Below are positions 1 to 7,569 of a stretch of DNA of 32,563 bases, piece by piece. Source of the DNA: a virus. The position numbers and the translations under genes are program-made. The notes under the pieces were generated by a model, which saw only the letters and a program-made list of their open reading frames with translations, searched no databases and was not told the origin of the DNA. Positions within the stretch are counted from its first letter, which is position 1, and every line of letters starts with the position of its first letter. The stretch lies in the IMG/VR virus record IMGVR_UViG_3300043445_000138, positions 1 through 32,563 of that record; one strand, written 5' to 3'.

Positions 1-1356
1 TCACACTGCATTTTCAGACAACAGGATACTGAATCTGTGGACGCTGATTGTTGTAGCCATGACGCCTGCGGTGAAGACGATGCCCATGCCGTCGGCATCT
101 TTTTGGTCCACGCCTTTTATTGAAAAGGCGATGCGCGCGGTGAAATTCTGCTCCTGGCCTTTGCGGTTTAATCCGCCCTCGCGCATCCACGGCGTGATCG
201 CGCCTTCGATGAGTTCGCGCACAAGGCTGGTGTCAAGGATCGGGGTTTCATTTTCGCCGGCGGCTGAGGCGACCGGAGCGGCCTCGCGGCCGCGATCCTT
301 GAAGCCTTTTATGACTACATCGGGGTGAGCGAGCGCGGGCACTTTGCGCTTCCAGAACTTCATGAGCTCGTCGAAATCACCGCCTGAGGTGACGGTGCCT
401 CCGCCGGTGAGTGCGGCAGCCAGGGGCAGCGTTTTGCATTCTTGAGTCAGGATGGTTTCGCTGAAGCTGGCCCCGGCCAGCTCGACTGTGCGAACGAGCG
501 CATTCTCGGCGGTGTGCTGGACTGACAGGTCCGAGACGGCGTTTTGGCCGACAAGTTTGAGGTAGCTGGCTCCGTTGACCGTGTCGGTGCTACGGTAGGT
601 GATAAAGGTGCCGGGGACGACGAGGTCGGGGCGGCTCATAAGGCGCAGTGACTCGAACTCTGCGTAGCCGCCAGGGCCGTAGGCGGAGGGCGGACTGCCG
701 GCCGGGGCGATGACGAGGGAGACGTCCGCGAGGTTGGCGCGGCGGCCGATGTGGATCGTGGGTGTGGGGGCGGTGGTGTAGTCCCACCAGACGACGGCAT
801 CGGGGGCGCTGGCGAGGAGGCGGGTGATGGCGTCGGCGAGCGTGAGATCGGTGATTTCGTCCCAGCCGGTCGCATAGTCAAAGCCGGTGATGGTGCCCAG
901 CAGGATCGGCACGCCGGAGGAGATGGCTTGGTTGATCACAACGGCGAGGCTGTCGGCGATGTTTACGCTGGTGCCGTCGTTGAGCTGGTTCAAAATGACG
1001 AAGCCGCTGGCGACGTAGATGGGCGTTGTGGAGACAGCGGGGTCGGCGACGACCGCGACTTGCTGCACAAAGGCGCGGCGCTCCAGCCAGTCCCACGGGC
1101 CGAGGATTTCGTAGCTGGTGGTCTCGGCGGTGGGGCCCGCGAAGCGGGGGAAGCGGCGGACTCGCCCAACAAAGACGGGCACGCCGTCTCGGGTGAGGGT
1201 GAGGGTCTCGGCGTAGGCGAAGATGGGGTCGGCATCCCACGCGGCGGTGAGGTGGTCGAGGGTGAGCGCATCGGCCTGCATCGAGGCGTAGGACAGTCGC
1301 GGGTTGGCCAGGCCGAGGCTGGCGAGGGGGGAGCCGTTGAGGAGGAAGGTGCTCAT
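1..1356 (-). CDS. Tail hub/baseplate-like protein
   Basis: 451 aa, complete: the stop codon is the first three bases of the window. The chain is beta-rich with little low-complexity sequence, and its N-terminal part (about residues 1-110) resembles the first beta-barrel of phage hub proteins (GPD/gp27-like, late control D family). It follows the tape-measure gene, overlapping it by the four bases ATGA (1353-1356), which implies translational coupling. This is where tail-tip genes sit in long-tailed phages. If right, the protein closes the distal end of the tail tube and carries the fibres. The family call rests on gene order and general resemblance, not on a diagnostic motif. Confidence 0.5.
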   Translation of the reverse strand: MSTFLLNGSPLASLGLANPRLSYASMQADALTLDHLTAAWDADPIFAYAETLTLTRDGVPVFVGRVRRFPRFAGPTAETTSYEILGPWDWLERRAFVQQVAVVADPAVSTTPIYVASGFVILNQLNDGTSVNIADSLAVVINQAISSGVPILLGTITGFDYATGWDEITDLTLADAITRLLASAPDAVVWWDYTTAPTPTIHIGRRANLADVSLVIAPAGSPPSAYGPGGYAEFESLRLMSRPDLVVPGTFITYRSTDTVNGASYLKLVGQNAVSDLSVQHTAENALVRTVELAGASFSETILTQECKTLPLAAALTGGGTVTSGGDFDELMKFWKRKVPALAHPDVVIKGFKDRGREAAPVASAAGENETPILDTSLVRELIEGAITPWMREGGLNRKGQEQNFTARIAFSIKGVDQKDADGMGIVFTAGVMATTISVHRFSILLSENAV

Positions 1357-2786
1357 TGGGCGGATTTGCCGAGGGTTTTTATCTGCGCGGCGAGGGTGGC
1401 GATCGAGGCTTTGAGAGCGGCGCTCTCCAGTTTTTGTTTATCAAAGACGGCCTGAAGGTTGGCGGCGGCTTCGACGAGGGCCTTGGCTTCTTCGGCGGTG
1501 GTGCCGCCTTCCTGCGCGGCGGCGGCGGCGTCGTTGAGGGCCTTGGCGGCGGTGAAGAGTTCGGGCGACTTGGCGGCGGCCCCGGAGCGGCCGACCTGCT
1601 GGGCGCCAGCTTGCAGGCCGGGGGCGGCGGCGCGGGTGTTGAAAAGTGCGGCGGCCTCGGCGGCGGCGTCTGCGCGGGCGGCGGCGTCTGCTTGGCGGGC
1701 GGGGACAAGAGCGGCCTCGGTCTGAACGCGGCGGGTCTCTTCCTGTATGGGGGCGAGGGCTTTTTGCTGACCGCGCACACGGGCCACCTCGGCCTCGGCT
1801 GCGGCGAGGTCTTCGGCGCTCTTAAGGGCGGCTTTATTGGCGGCCTCGAGCTGCTTGGTGGCCTCGGCCAAGGCGGTCTCGTTGGCGGCTTTTGTCTTCG
1901 GGTCGTTGAGGCGGGAGAGCTCGGCGTTGAGCGGCACGTTGGCGCGGGCGGCGGCGCTGGCGACGGTGCGGCTGCCACCACGGGCGGCGGCGTTGTTGGC
2001 GGCGATCTCGCGCTCGATCTCGCGGGCGCGGGCGAAGGGCTGGCTGGCGGCCGTGAAGTTGGCGGCGGCTCCCGTCTCGGCACGCGAGGCTTCGTCGCGG
2101 GCGGTGCGGCGGATGCCGACGACGCCTTCGGCCTGGGCGACTGCGGAAGCACTGCGGCGCGTGGCGGCGCGCTCGGCGATCGCGGCGCGGCGGGTGACTT
2201 TCTCTTCGGCGGAGAGCGAGGGGTCGGCCTCGATCTTGGCGAGGTCGAGCTGGTCCTGAGCGTCTGCCAACTCGTTGGCGGCGGTTATGGCGGCGGTGAG
2301 GGCGGTGAGGGCATCGTCGGCCCGGCCGGCGATGGCATCGAGTTCGGCTCGCAGGGTGTCCAGCCTTTGTTCGCCGAGTTTTTTGGCCGCAGCGGTGACG
2401 GCATCGACGGAATTTGCGGCATCGTCGGCGGCTTTCTTTTTTTGGACAAAGCCCTGGATGATGGGGAGCAGGATGGTGGCACCGATGGCCCCGATGGTGA
2501 GCAGCCCGCCGATGAGGTTGGTCTTGAGCAACGCACCGACCGCCTTGATGGCGGCTCCGAGCTGGCCGAGGGCGAGGACGTTGCCTCGGGAAATATCGCC
2601 GAAGACTCGACCGGCGGCGGCGCCCTTATCGAAGTTTTCACCCAGTTCGTTGACTGCCTTGCCTTGGGCGAGCGCAGCGGCCGTGCCCTTGCCGGCGGCC
2701 TTGGAGACATCATTGAGCGACGACGCGGCGGCCTTGGAGCCGGTGGTATCGGCGGTGGTGACGATTTTTATGTCGAGGGGGTCCAT
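1353..2786 (-). CDS. Tail tape-measure-like protein
   Basis: 477 aa and very Ala-rich. A hydrophobic stretch at about residues 70-113 (ending LLPIIQGF) is followed by long charged alpha-helical, coiled-coil-like sequence to the C-terminus. Tape-measure proteins fill the tail lumen, set tail length and carry hydrophobic segments that may help DNA cross the inner membrane. The place between tail-tube-like and hub-like genes fits. At 477 aa it is short for the class, so a short tail is expected. It overlaps the next gene by ATGA. The high Ala and GC content creates long open frames on the opposite strand here, which I treat as shadows. Confidence 0.6.
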   Translation of the reverse strand: MDPLDIKIVTTADTTGSKAAASSLNDVSKAAGKGTAAALAQGKAVNELGENFDKGAAAGRVFGDISRGNVLALGQLGAAIKAVGALLKTNLIGGLLTIGAIGATILLPIIQGFVQKKKAADDAANSVDAVTAAAKKLGEQRLDTLRAELDAIAGRADDALTALTAAITAANELADAQDQLDLAKIEADPSLSAEEKVTRRAAIAERAATRRSASAVAQAEGVVGIRRTARDEASRAETGAAANFTAASQPFARAREIEREIAANNAAARGGSRTVASAAARANVPLNAELSRLNDPKTKAANETALAEATKQLEAANKAALKSAEDLAAAEAEVARVRGQQKALAPIQEETRRVQTEAALVPARQADAAARADAAAEAAALFNTRAAAPGLQAGAQQVGRSGAAAKSPELFTAAKALNDAAAAAQEGGTTAEEAKALVEAAANLQAVFDKQKLESAALKASIATLAAQIKTLGKSAQ

Positions 2787-2825
2787 GGTTGGCAGGTCAA
2801 TTTGAGAGCGAGAGACCGCAGGGAA

Positions 2826-3233
2826 TCAGGGCGCGAGGAGCGCGGCCCAGCGAGTGGTGGCGATGATGCCGAGCGCATCCGCACCGGCCACGAAAGGGGC
2901 GAAGGCGGGGTGGGCTTCGCTGATGATGCCGGTGGCGCGGGCGGCATCCACAGCGCGGCGGATGCCGATGTGGGGCGAGGTGGTGAGCGCGTCGTATTCA
3001 GCGTCGGTGAGTCGCGCCAGCACGACCTCGGTTTCTTGTTGGCGGGGCACCGGTGGAGTGGCAGGCGCAGGCGGAGGCAGGATCAGCTCATAATCCTCGG
3101 CGGCGACGCTGGCTGTCTCGGGCTGGATCACGGTGCTGGCGGCGTGTGCGCGGAGGATGCCCGTCACCCCGTCGGCAAGGCGGCGATGGGTGGGGCTGGC
3201 GGTGTTCGCGCGAAAGGTGTATTTCATGTTCAT
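2826..3233 (-). CDS. Small protein between fibre and tape-measure genes
   Basis: 135 aa, family not recognised. It starts at one of two close ATGs (3233 or 3227), three bases after the stop of the fibre gene. A Pro-rich linker in the middle separates a short N-terminal part from a helical C-terminal half. The position just after a tail-fibre gene is where fibre chaperones or tail-assembly proteins often sit, but nothing in the sequence proves this. It reads as a normal member of the late operon. Confidence 0.55.
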   Translation of the reverse strand: MNMKYTFRANTASPTHRRLADGVTGILRAHAASTVIQPETASVAAEDYELILPPPAPATPPVPRQQETEVVLARLTDAEYDALTTSPHIGIRRAVDAARATGIISEAHPAFAPFVAGADALGIIATTRWAALLAP

Positions 3234-3236
3234 AAA

Positions 3237-4559
3237 TTAGAAAATCAAGGTCCACCCGATCGAAACCAGATCAGCCCGCACTGCGGCGGATGCGGCGGTG
3301 GGATCACCCGTGGAGCCCGTGATATCGACGTAGAGGTATGCTGGCCGGGTGACGGCGTAGGCGTTAAACCAGCTGTCGATGAAGGCGGATGTGAGTCCGG
3401 GGCAGTTGGAGGCATATAAGTTATTCTCTCCCGTATTTGGCCACGCCCAGTTTGGAAGGCTTGTGAGGCAGGGGTTGTCGGAACAGTTGACGGTGTTCAC
3501 GTTCGCCCAGTTCGGCAGACTTGTGAGGCCGGGGCAGTTGTAGCAGCTGACGTTATTCACGTTCGCCCAGTTCGGCAGAGTCGTGAGGCCGGGGCAGTTG
3601 TAGCATCCGACGAAGCTCACGTTCGCCCAGTTTGGCAGAGTCGTGAGGCCGGGGCAGTTGGGGCATGCGACGAAGCTCACGTTCGCCCAGTTTGGCAGAG
3701 TCGCGAGGCCGGGGCAGTTGGAGCATTCGACGAAGCTCACGTTCGCCCAGTTTGGCAGGCTCGTGAGGCCGGAATTGTCGGCGCAGTTGACGCTACTCAG
3801 TCCGGTCATGCTGCCCACCGAAAAAGCCACGATCTGCCGCGATAAAATCTCCAGGCTGGTGATATTTCCACTGCGGGTGCCGCCTCCGTTGGAGACCGAG
3901 AGGATGCCCATCGCCCGCAGGCCAGAGCCTGCGGGTATGGTCAGCGTGATGTTGTTGCCTGGCGCTCCCGTGCCGGCTTGCACGCCCAAGGTGCCGTCGG
4001 GGTTGATGAGGCGCGCATACCCGGTCGAGGTTTTAGCCGTAAACACACCTGCATCGGTGCGCGTGGTCGCGAAGTGCATGGTGCCGTCGTTGAGCGGCCA
4101 GCGGCGGGTGAGTTCGGCGATGAGGGCATCTGCCAATTTCGACGAGATGACCGCAGCCGACAGGGAGTCGCCGGTGGCGAGGCCGGTGACGAGTGCTTGC
4201 CGCGCCGCGGCCTCGGCGGCGATGTCACTCGCGAGTCCCGCATCCGCCGCCACGCGCGCGGACGTCTCGGTGGCGAGGCCGGTGGCGAGTGCTTGCCGCG
4301 CCGCAGCCTCGGCGGCGATGTCACTGGCGAGTGCCGCATCCGCCGCCACGCGCGCGGTCGTCTCGGCGGCGAGCTGGGCGGGGGTCGCGGCGGCGTAGGG
4401 CAGGGCATTCCAGGCGAGCGCGCCGTCGCCGATTTTCACGCGGGGCTGCGCTCCCGACGAGGCGGGCAGCTCGATGCCGGGCTCGCCCTGGGCGAGCACG
4501 GGGTTGAGCGAGGTCCAGTTGGCGGCCGTGTCGCGGCGGAGTTTGATGCGGGTGGGCAT
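3237..4559 (-). CDS. Tail fibre-like protein with LRR-like repeats
   Basis: 440 aa. The frame is open further upstream, but the ATG at 4559 is chosen because the longer version would run through gene 4603-5070. Residues 1-55 (MPTRIKLRRDT... with GEPGIEL) look like the N-terminal attachment module common in tail fibres (as in major tropism determinants). Residues 64-128 are two 32-aa Ala-rich helical repeats, probably a trimeric stalk. Residues about 255-375 are six 20-aa repeats built on LPNWANV-x-x-V-x-C-x-x-CPGL, a leucine-rich-repeat-like solenoid with paired Cys. The last 65 residues form a cap. The repeat face varies from copy to copy and is the likely receptor-binding surface. No reverse transcriptase is nearby, so this is not a retroelement-diversified protein within the window. 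Confidence 0.7.
   Translation of the reverse strand: MPTRIKLRRDTAANWTSLNPVLAQGEPGIELPASSGAQPRVKIGDGALAWNALPYAAATPAQLAAETTARVAADAALASDIAAEAAARQALATGLATETSARVAADAGLASDIAAEAAARQALVTGLATGDSLSAAVISSKLADALIAELTRRWPLNDGTMHFATTRTDAGVFTAKTSTGYARLINPDGTLGVQAGTGAPGNNITLTIPAGSGLRAMGILSVSNGGGTRSGNITSLEILSRQIVAFSVGSMTGLSSVNCADNSGLTSLPNWANVSFVECSNCPGLATLPNWANVSFVACPNCPGLTTLPNWANVSFVGCYNCPGLTTLPNWANVNNVSCYNCPGLTSLPNWANVNTVNCSDNPCLTSLPNWAWPNTGENNLYASNCPGLTSAFIDSWFNAYAVTRPAYLYVDITGSTGDPTAASAAVRADLVSIGWTLIF
3421..3790 (-). repeat. 60-bp tandem repeats in the fibre gene
   Basis: About six tandem units of exactly 60 bp (20 codons). The four from 3541 to 3780 are nearly identical and carry GTTCGCCCAGTT in register. 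Differences cluster at codons for the residues around the first Cys of each unit. The outermost copy (3421-3480) is degenerate. Unit number could change by recombination or slippage without shifting the frame. Confidence 0.9.
4191..4375 (-). repeat. 96-bp tandem repeat in the fibre stalk
   Basis: Two near-identical 96-bp units (beginning GAGTGCTTGC at 4191 and 4287 on the + strand) encode the duplicated 32-aa helical segment ARVAADA-x-LASDIAAEAAARQ. This looks like stalk lengthening by in-frame duplication. Confidence 0.85.
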
Positions 4560-4602
4560 GCGGAGTGGCAGTCGATGATCTGTGGTTGGGATGGCGGCGG
4601 GA

Positions 4603-5070
4603 TCAGCCTTCGAGGGCGGCGCCGCTGTAGGTGCTGTCGGCGGCGCCGCCGTCGATCTCGTCGAAGAGGGAGGGCAGGCTGGTGCCGTCGGTGGTGAAGA
4701 GGCCGCAGGTGAAGGTGTAGCGGATGGAGGGCGAGACGCCGAGCTGGGTGCGCTCGACCGAGACCAGCGCGGCGTGGTTGTAAAATGTCTCCGAGTCGCT
4801 GTCGCGGCCGCATACGATCTCCAACTGGCCGTCGGTGGGCAGATGGGCGAGGTGCGACAGGAGGAAGCGCTCGGCGAGGCGGAGGGTGCCTTTGGCCAGG
4901 CGCACGGAAAACGCGAGCGTATCGGCCTTGTTGCCGCGGCCCACCGGGCGCACGGCTGCCGCTCGGAAGAGTTGCTGCACGTCCACGACCTGTGTGCCGT
5001 TGAGCTGCACGTTTTGCGCGGCTTCTTTGCCGCCGGTGGCAAGCCAGAGTGATCCGTATTTGACCTTCAC
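4603..5070 (-). CDS. Tail protein of unknown family
   Basis: 155 aa, starting at a GTG (5070). The chain is mixed alpha/beta with conserved-looking aromatic and Gly positions and no signal peptide or membrane segment. It lies between the tail-tube-like gene and the fibre gene. By position it may be a tail-assembly, chaperone or minor tail protein; I do not recognise a family. The spacer upstream (5071-5184) holds an unusual hairpin. Confidence 0.6.
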   Translation of the reverse strand: MKVKYGSLWLATGGKEAAQNVQLNGTQVVDVQQLFRAAAVRPVGRGNKADTLAFSVRLAKGTLRLAERFLLSHLAHLPTDGQLEIVCGRDSDSETFYNHAALVSVERTQLGVSPSIRYTFTCGLFTTDGTSLPSLFDEIDGGAADSTYSGAALEG

Positions 5071-5100
5071 GGTTAGGTGGTTTTCGGAGTCGGATTTTTT

Positions 5101-5173
5101 GTCACAGAGCCGAGCCGGAGTTCGGCAGGGAGGTCACAGAGTCCGAGCCGTTCGGAGGGTCGCACTCTGTGAC
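5101..5173. repeat. Hairpin-forming spacer with three copies of one box
   Basis: GTCACAGAG occurs at 5101 and 5133 and, inverted (CTCTGTGAC), at 5165. The pair 5133-5142 / 5164-5173 is a perfect 10-bp stem with a 21-base loop that itself contains CCGA...TCGG. Read with the genes (- strand), the element is followed by an A-run, not a T-run, so it is not an ordinary intrinsic terminator. It fills the spacer between two tail genes. Confidence 0.75.
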
Positions 5174-5184
5174 GAAGATCGGGG

Positions 5185-6105
5185 TTAGGGCGTGGGGACG
5201 ACGCCGATGGTCCAGAGCGCGGGGAGCACGTTGGTGGCGGGTTCGCGCACCGATTGGAACGTGAGTTCGCCGGTGCGCAATTCGCCCCCGTAAACGAAGC
5301 TGCCCGGCTCGACCATGGTCTTGGCGAGGGTGATCGAGGGGGAGCCGGTCGAAGGGCCGGCGACCACAATGTCGTGAAGCGGTGCCTCGGCGCCAATGTC
5401 CACCCCGTCGTTCAAGAGCGCGAGGTAGGCGGCTTCGGTGAGACCGGCCGGGCGGCATTTCACGGCGGCCTCCAGGCTCTTCAGGTAGAACTGGACGGTG
5501 GGCTCGCCATCGGGGCGGTAGGCTTCGAGGTTGAGGGCGAAGTCGATGTCGAAGCCGCCATCGCTCTGGAGGGTGACGCCGTTGCGCACGCCGGTGTAGC
5601 GACCGCGGAACATCTTGGTCTTGTCGAAGCCGGTGAGGAGCACGCCGGCGCCGACGGTGCCGCCTTGGACAAAGTAGTTGGCGAGCGTGGCCGGGCTGGT
5701 GTTGTTGGCGCACAGGCCGGTCCAGGTGATCGGGCTCTTGAAGAGCGCGGCGGCGGCCGAGCACTTCAAGTTGGCCAGCGTGGTGATGCTGGCGTTGAGC
5801 ACGGTGAGCGTGCGGCCGTTGCGCGGGGTGATGACGAGGGGTTTGTCGGTCGCGCCGAAGATGGCATCCTCGATCTGGGTGGCGGCGTAGGGGAAGAGCT
5901 TGTCAAGGTTGAGCCACATGGAGGGCTGCGCGGTGACTTCGACGTAGCGGTTGAGGAGCTTGCGGCCGGTGCGGCCAAAGCCGGAGGACACCGAGTCGGA
6001 ATACTCTTCGACGAGGGTCGCGACGATGTTGGTTTCGGAGTGGATGGAGGCTCCATCGAAGGTGATGGAACCGGGGCCTCGGACGAGTGTGGTGCGATTG
6101 ATCAT
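5185..6105 (-). CDS. Major tail (tube) protein-like
   Basis: 306 aa, beta-rich, with no signal or membrane segments. It lies between the neck genes (gpG-like, tail terminator-like) and the tape measure, where the major tail tube gene is expected. No sheath-like gene precedes it, which fits a non-contractile tail. The start at 6105 is preceded by three closely spaced TTTAAG boxes (6111, 6124, 6130) instead of a Shine-Dalgarno sequence. The family is inferred from position and beta-rich composition; a tail adaptor is the main alternative. Confidence 0.5.
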   Translation of the reverse strand: MINRTTLVRGPGSITFDGASIHSETNIVATLVEEYSDSVSSGFGRTGRKLLNRYVEVTAQPSMWLNLDKLFPYAATQIEDAIFGATDKPLVITPRNGRTLTVLNASITTLANLKCSAAAALFKSPITWTGLCANNTSPATLANYFVQGGTVGAGVLLTGFDKTKMFRGRYTGVRNGVTLQSDGGFDIDFALNLEAYRPDGEPTVQFYLKSLEAAVKCRPAGLTEAAYLALLNDGVDIGAEAPLHDIVVAGPSTGSPSITLAKTMVEPGSFVYGGELRTGELTFQSVREPATNVLPALWTIGVVPTP

Positions 6106-6130
6106 GGGAGTTTAAGTCGGAAGTTTAAGT

Positions 6131-6370
6131 TTAAGCGGTGGCGGCCGGCGGCGGGACTTCGGGAGGAATGATGGCGGGCACTTCTGCGGCCGGGACGGTG
6201 GCGATGTAGGTGCGCTGCAGGCCGAAGAGCGCGAGGCCGTCGCCGTCGGGCTGCTGGTAGCCGACCGTGCGGCCGGTGGCTGCATGGGCGAAGAGCTGCG
6301 TGTGCGGGCGCTCGACGGCGGTCGAGGGGTCGAGGGCGGGTGGCGTGGTGTTGTTGGCGGATTTTTTCAT
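6131..6370 (-). CDS. Small Pro/Ala-rich phage protein
   Basis: 79 aa, starting at ATG 6370 (MKKSANNTT). A longer open frame exists, but it would run across gene 6403-6852. The middle (about residues 25-58) looks like a small beta fold, and the tail is Pro- and Ala-rich. It sits between the tail terminator-like and tail tube-like genes. The family is not recognised. Confidence 0.5.
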   Translation of the reverse strand: MKKSANNTTPPALDPSTAVERPHTQLFAHAATGRTVGYQQPDGDGLALFGLQRTYIATVPAAEVPAIIPPEVPPPAATA

Positions 6371-6402
6371 GATGAGTAGCGGGAGAACGAGTAGACGGGG
6401 GC

Positions 6403-6852
6403 TTAGACGGGCAGGCCGACGGAGGTCTCGAACGTGAGGTCGAAGATCATTCGCTCTTCGTCGGGTATCTCCTCGATGGGCCGGCTGAGGCATTGCACCG
6501 GGTTGATGCCGTCGAGCCCCGCCACGGCGCGGAAGTCGGCCTCGTGCAGGCCGGTGAGCACCGCCTCGGCCAGCTCGTAGGCGTCGGGCAGCGTCGAGTT
6601 GATGGCCGGGGCTTCGATGGCGCGCACGCGGATCTGGAGCTTCGTCACGTAGGGACCGGGGAGGTCGGGGTTCACCTCGACGGGCAGCGCGGGGAACACG
6701 TAGAGGCAAGCGCCGATGGTCGCGACGGCGGCCTCGATGTCGGAGGTGATGACGCCTTTTCTGCGCCCGACGACGGGCACACCGGCAAGCGCGGGGAGCG
6801 CGGCGAGGTGGGCGACGACGGCGTCCTGGAGGGTTTTGGCGAGGATGCTCAT
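6403..6852 (-). CDS. Gp37-like / tail terminator-like protein
   Basis: 149 aa, starting at ATG 6852 and overlapping the upstream gpG-like gene by ATGA. It begins with a helix (SILAKTLQDAVVAHLAALP) followed by alternating strands, the pattern of small Mu gp37-like or tail-terminator proteins that cap the tail tube and join it to the neck. In Mu the gp37-type gene also follows gene G. The family is inferred mainly from order, length and secondary-structure pattern. Confidence 0.5.
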   Translation of the reverse strand: MSILAKTLQDAVVAHLAALPALAGVPVVGRRKGVITSDIEAAVATIGACLYVFPALPVEVNPDLPGPYVTKLQIRVRAIEAPAINSTLPDAYELAEAVLTGLHEADFRAVAGLDGINPVQCLSRPIEEIPDEERMIFDLTFETSVGLPV

Positions 6853-7439
6853 TTCTTGAGGGAGACGGCGACGTGGCGCTCGATGGCGTTGTTGATGTGG
6901 CGGGTGGTTTCGGCGGGCTTGGGCAGGATCGTGGGGTCGGGGCGCTGGGTGACGCTGCGCACCAGCCGGTAGAGCATGACGCCGAACTTGCGCTTGCCTT
7001 GGGCCTTCCTGGCGAGGCCGATGGGGCGGCCACCCTGGCCGAAGATGACTTCGAGCTCGCCGCCGAAAGAGCCGGCTGAGCGGCCGTGGGCCTCCGGGGC
7101 GACCGGGATCGTCAGGTATTTCTTGCCGGGGCGCGGCTTGATCGTGCCGCCGTAGAAACGCTGGCGGATGCCGAGGGGGCCGGCGATGGACACGGTGACC
7201 TCGCCGCCCTGGGCTTTCCAGGTGGTGGCCCGCAGGGCGCGGCCGTAGAAGCGCGTGCTCTTGCCGCCCAACTGGTTTTTGCGGGAGTTGGAGAGCAGCG
7301 CCAGGCGATTGGTGACGATGTCGTGGGCGGCGATGCCCACGACCGGGCCAAGCTTTTCCGGCCGCAAGGCGAGCAGGGCGCGGGCGGGGGCGGTGAGCCC
7401 CTCGCCGGTGAGCGTGATGCTTAGGCCGAGCTGGCTCAT
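6849..7439 (-). CDS. gpG-like virion morphogenesis protein
   Basis: 196 aa. It resembles the Mu gpG / tail-completion family: an N-terminal strand (LGLSITLTG), a helix with a repeated 'ARALLALRP' type pattern, then a basic segment around the RxxFYG motif (residues about 68-100). It is expected to act late in joining head and tail. It starts at ATG 7439, overlapping by four bases the stop of a possible 34-aa ORF (7436-7540), and it lies directly after the MuF-like gene as in Mu-type genomes. Confidence 0.6.
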   Translation of the reverse strand: MSQLGLSITLTGEGLTAPARALLALRPEKLGPVVGIAAHDIVTNRLALLSNSRKNQLGGKSTRFYGRALRATTWKAQGGEVTVSIAGPLGIRQRFYGGTIKPRPGKKYLTIPVAPEAHGRSAGSFGGELEVIFGQGGRPIGLARKAQGKRKFGVMLYRLVRSVTQRPDPTILPKPAETTRHINNAIERHVAVSLKK

Positions 7440-7540
7440 GCGGGACCCCCACGCTGGCTTGCAACGGGCGTGCAGGCGGGTTTTCTTGGAGCTGCGCAGC
7501 GAGAGTCGCCACGGGCGTTATGCTTGGGGCCGCGAGGCAT
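7436..7540 (-). CDS. Possible 34-aa leader ORF before the gpG-like gene
   Basis: A short frame from ATG 7540 ends in an ATGA overlap with the start of the gpG-like gene. The peptide is basic and Pro/Arg-rich (MPRGPKHNARG...). No Shine-Dalgarno sequence is visible. It fills an otherwise empty 130-base spacer and could couple translation of the next gene, or be chance. Confidence 0.25.
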   Translation of the reverse strand: MPRGPKHNARGDSRCAAPRKPACTPVASQRGGPA

Positions 7541-7569
7541 CAGGCACTGGCTGGCAGGGGGGGCGCTTC

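Noticed and set aside
751-3419. Very long open frames on the + strand opposite the tail genes
   Set aside because: Low-complexity Gly/Arg-rich translations opposite convincing - strand genes; they arise from GC-rich Ala codons.
3421-3790. CRISPR array
   Set aside because: The 60-bp period has no spacer-like unique sequences; it is in-frame protein repeats of a fibre gene.
3237-4559. Diversity-generating retroelement
   Set aside because: No reverse transcriptase or template repeat in the window; variation here is by tandem repeats.
5101-5173. Rho-independent terminator
   Set aside because: The stem is followed by A, not T, in the direction of transcription.
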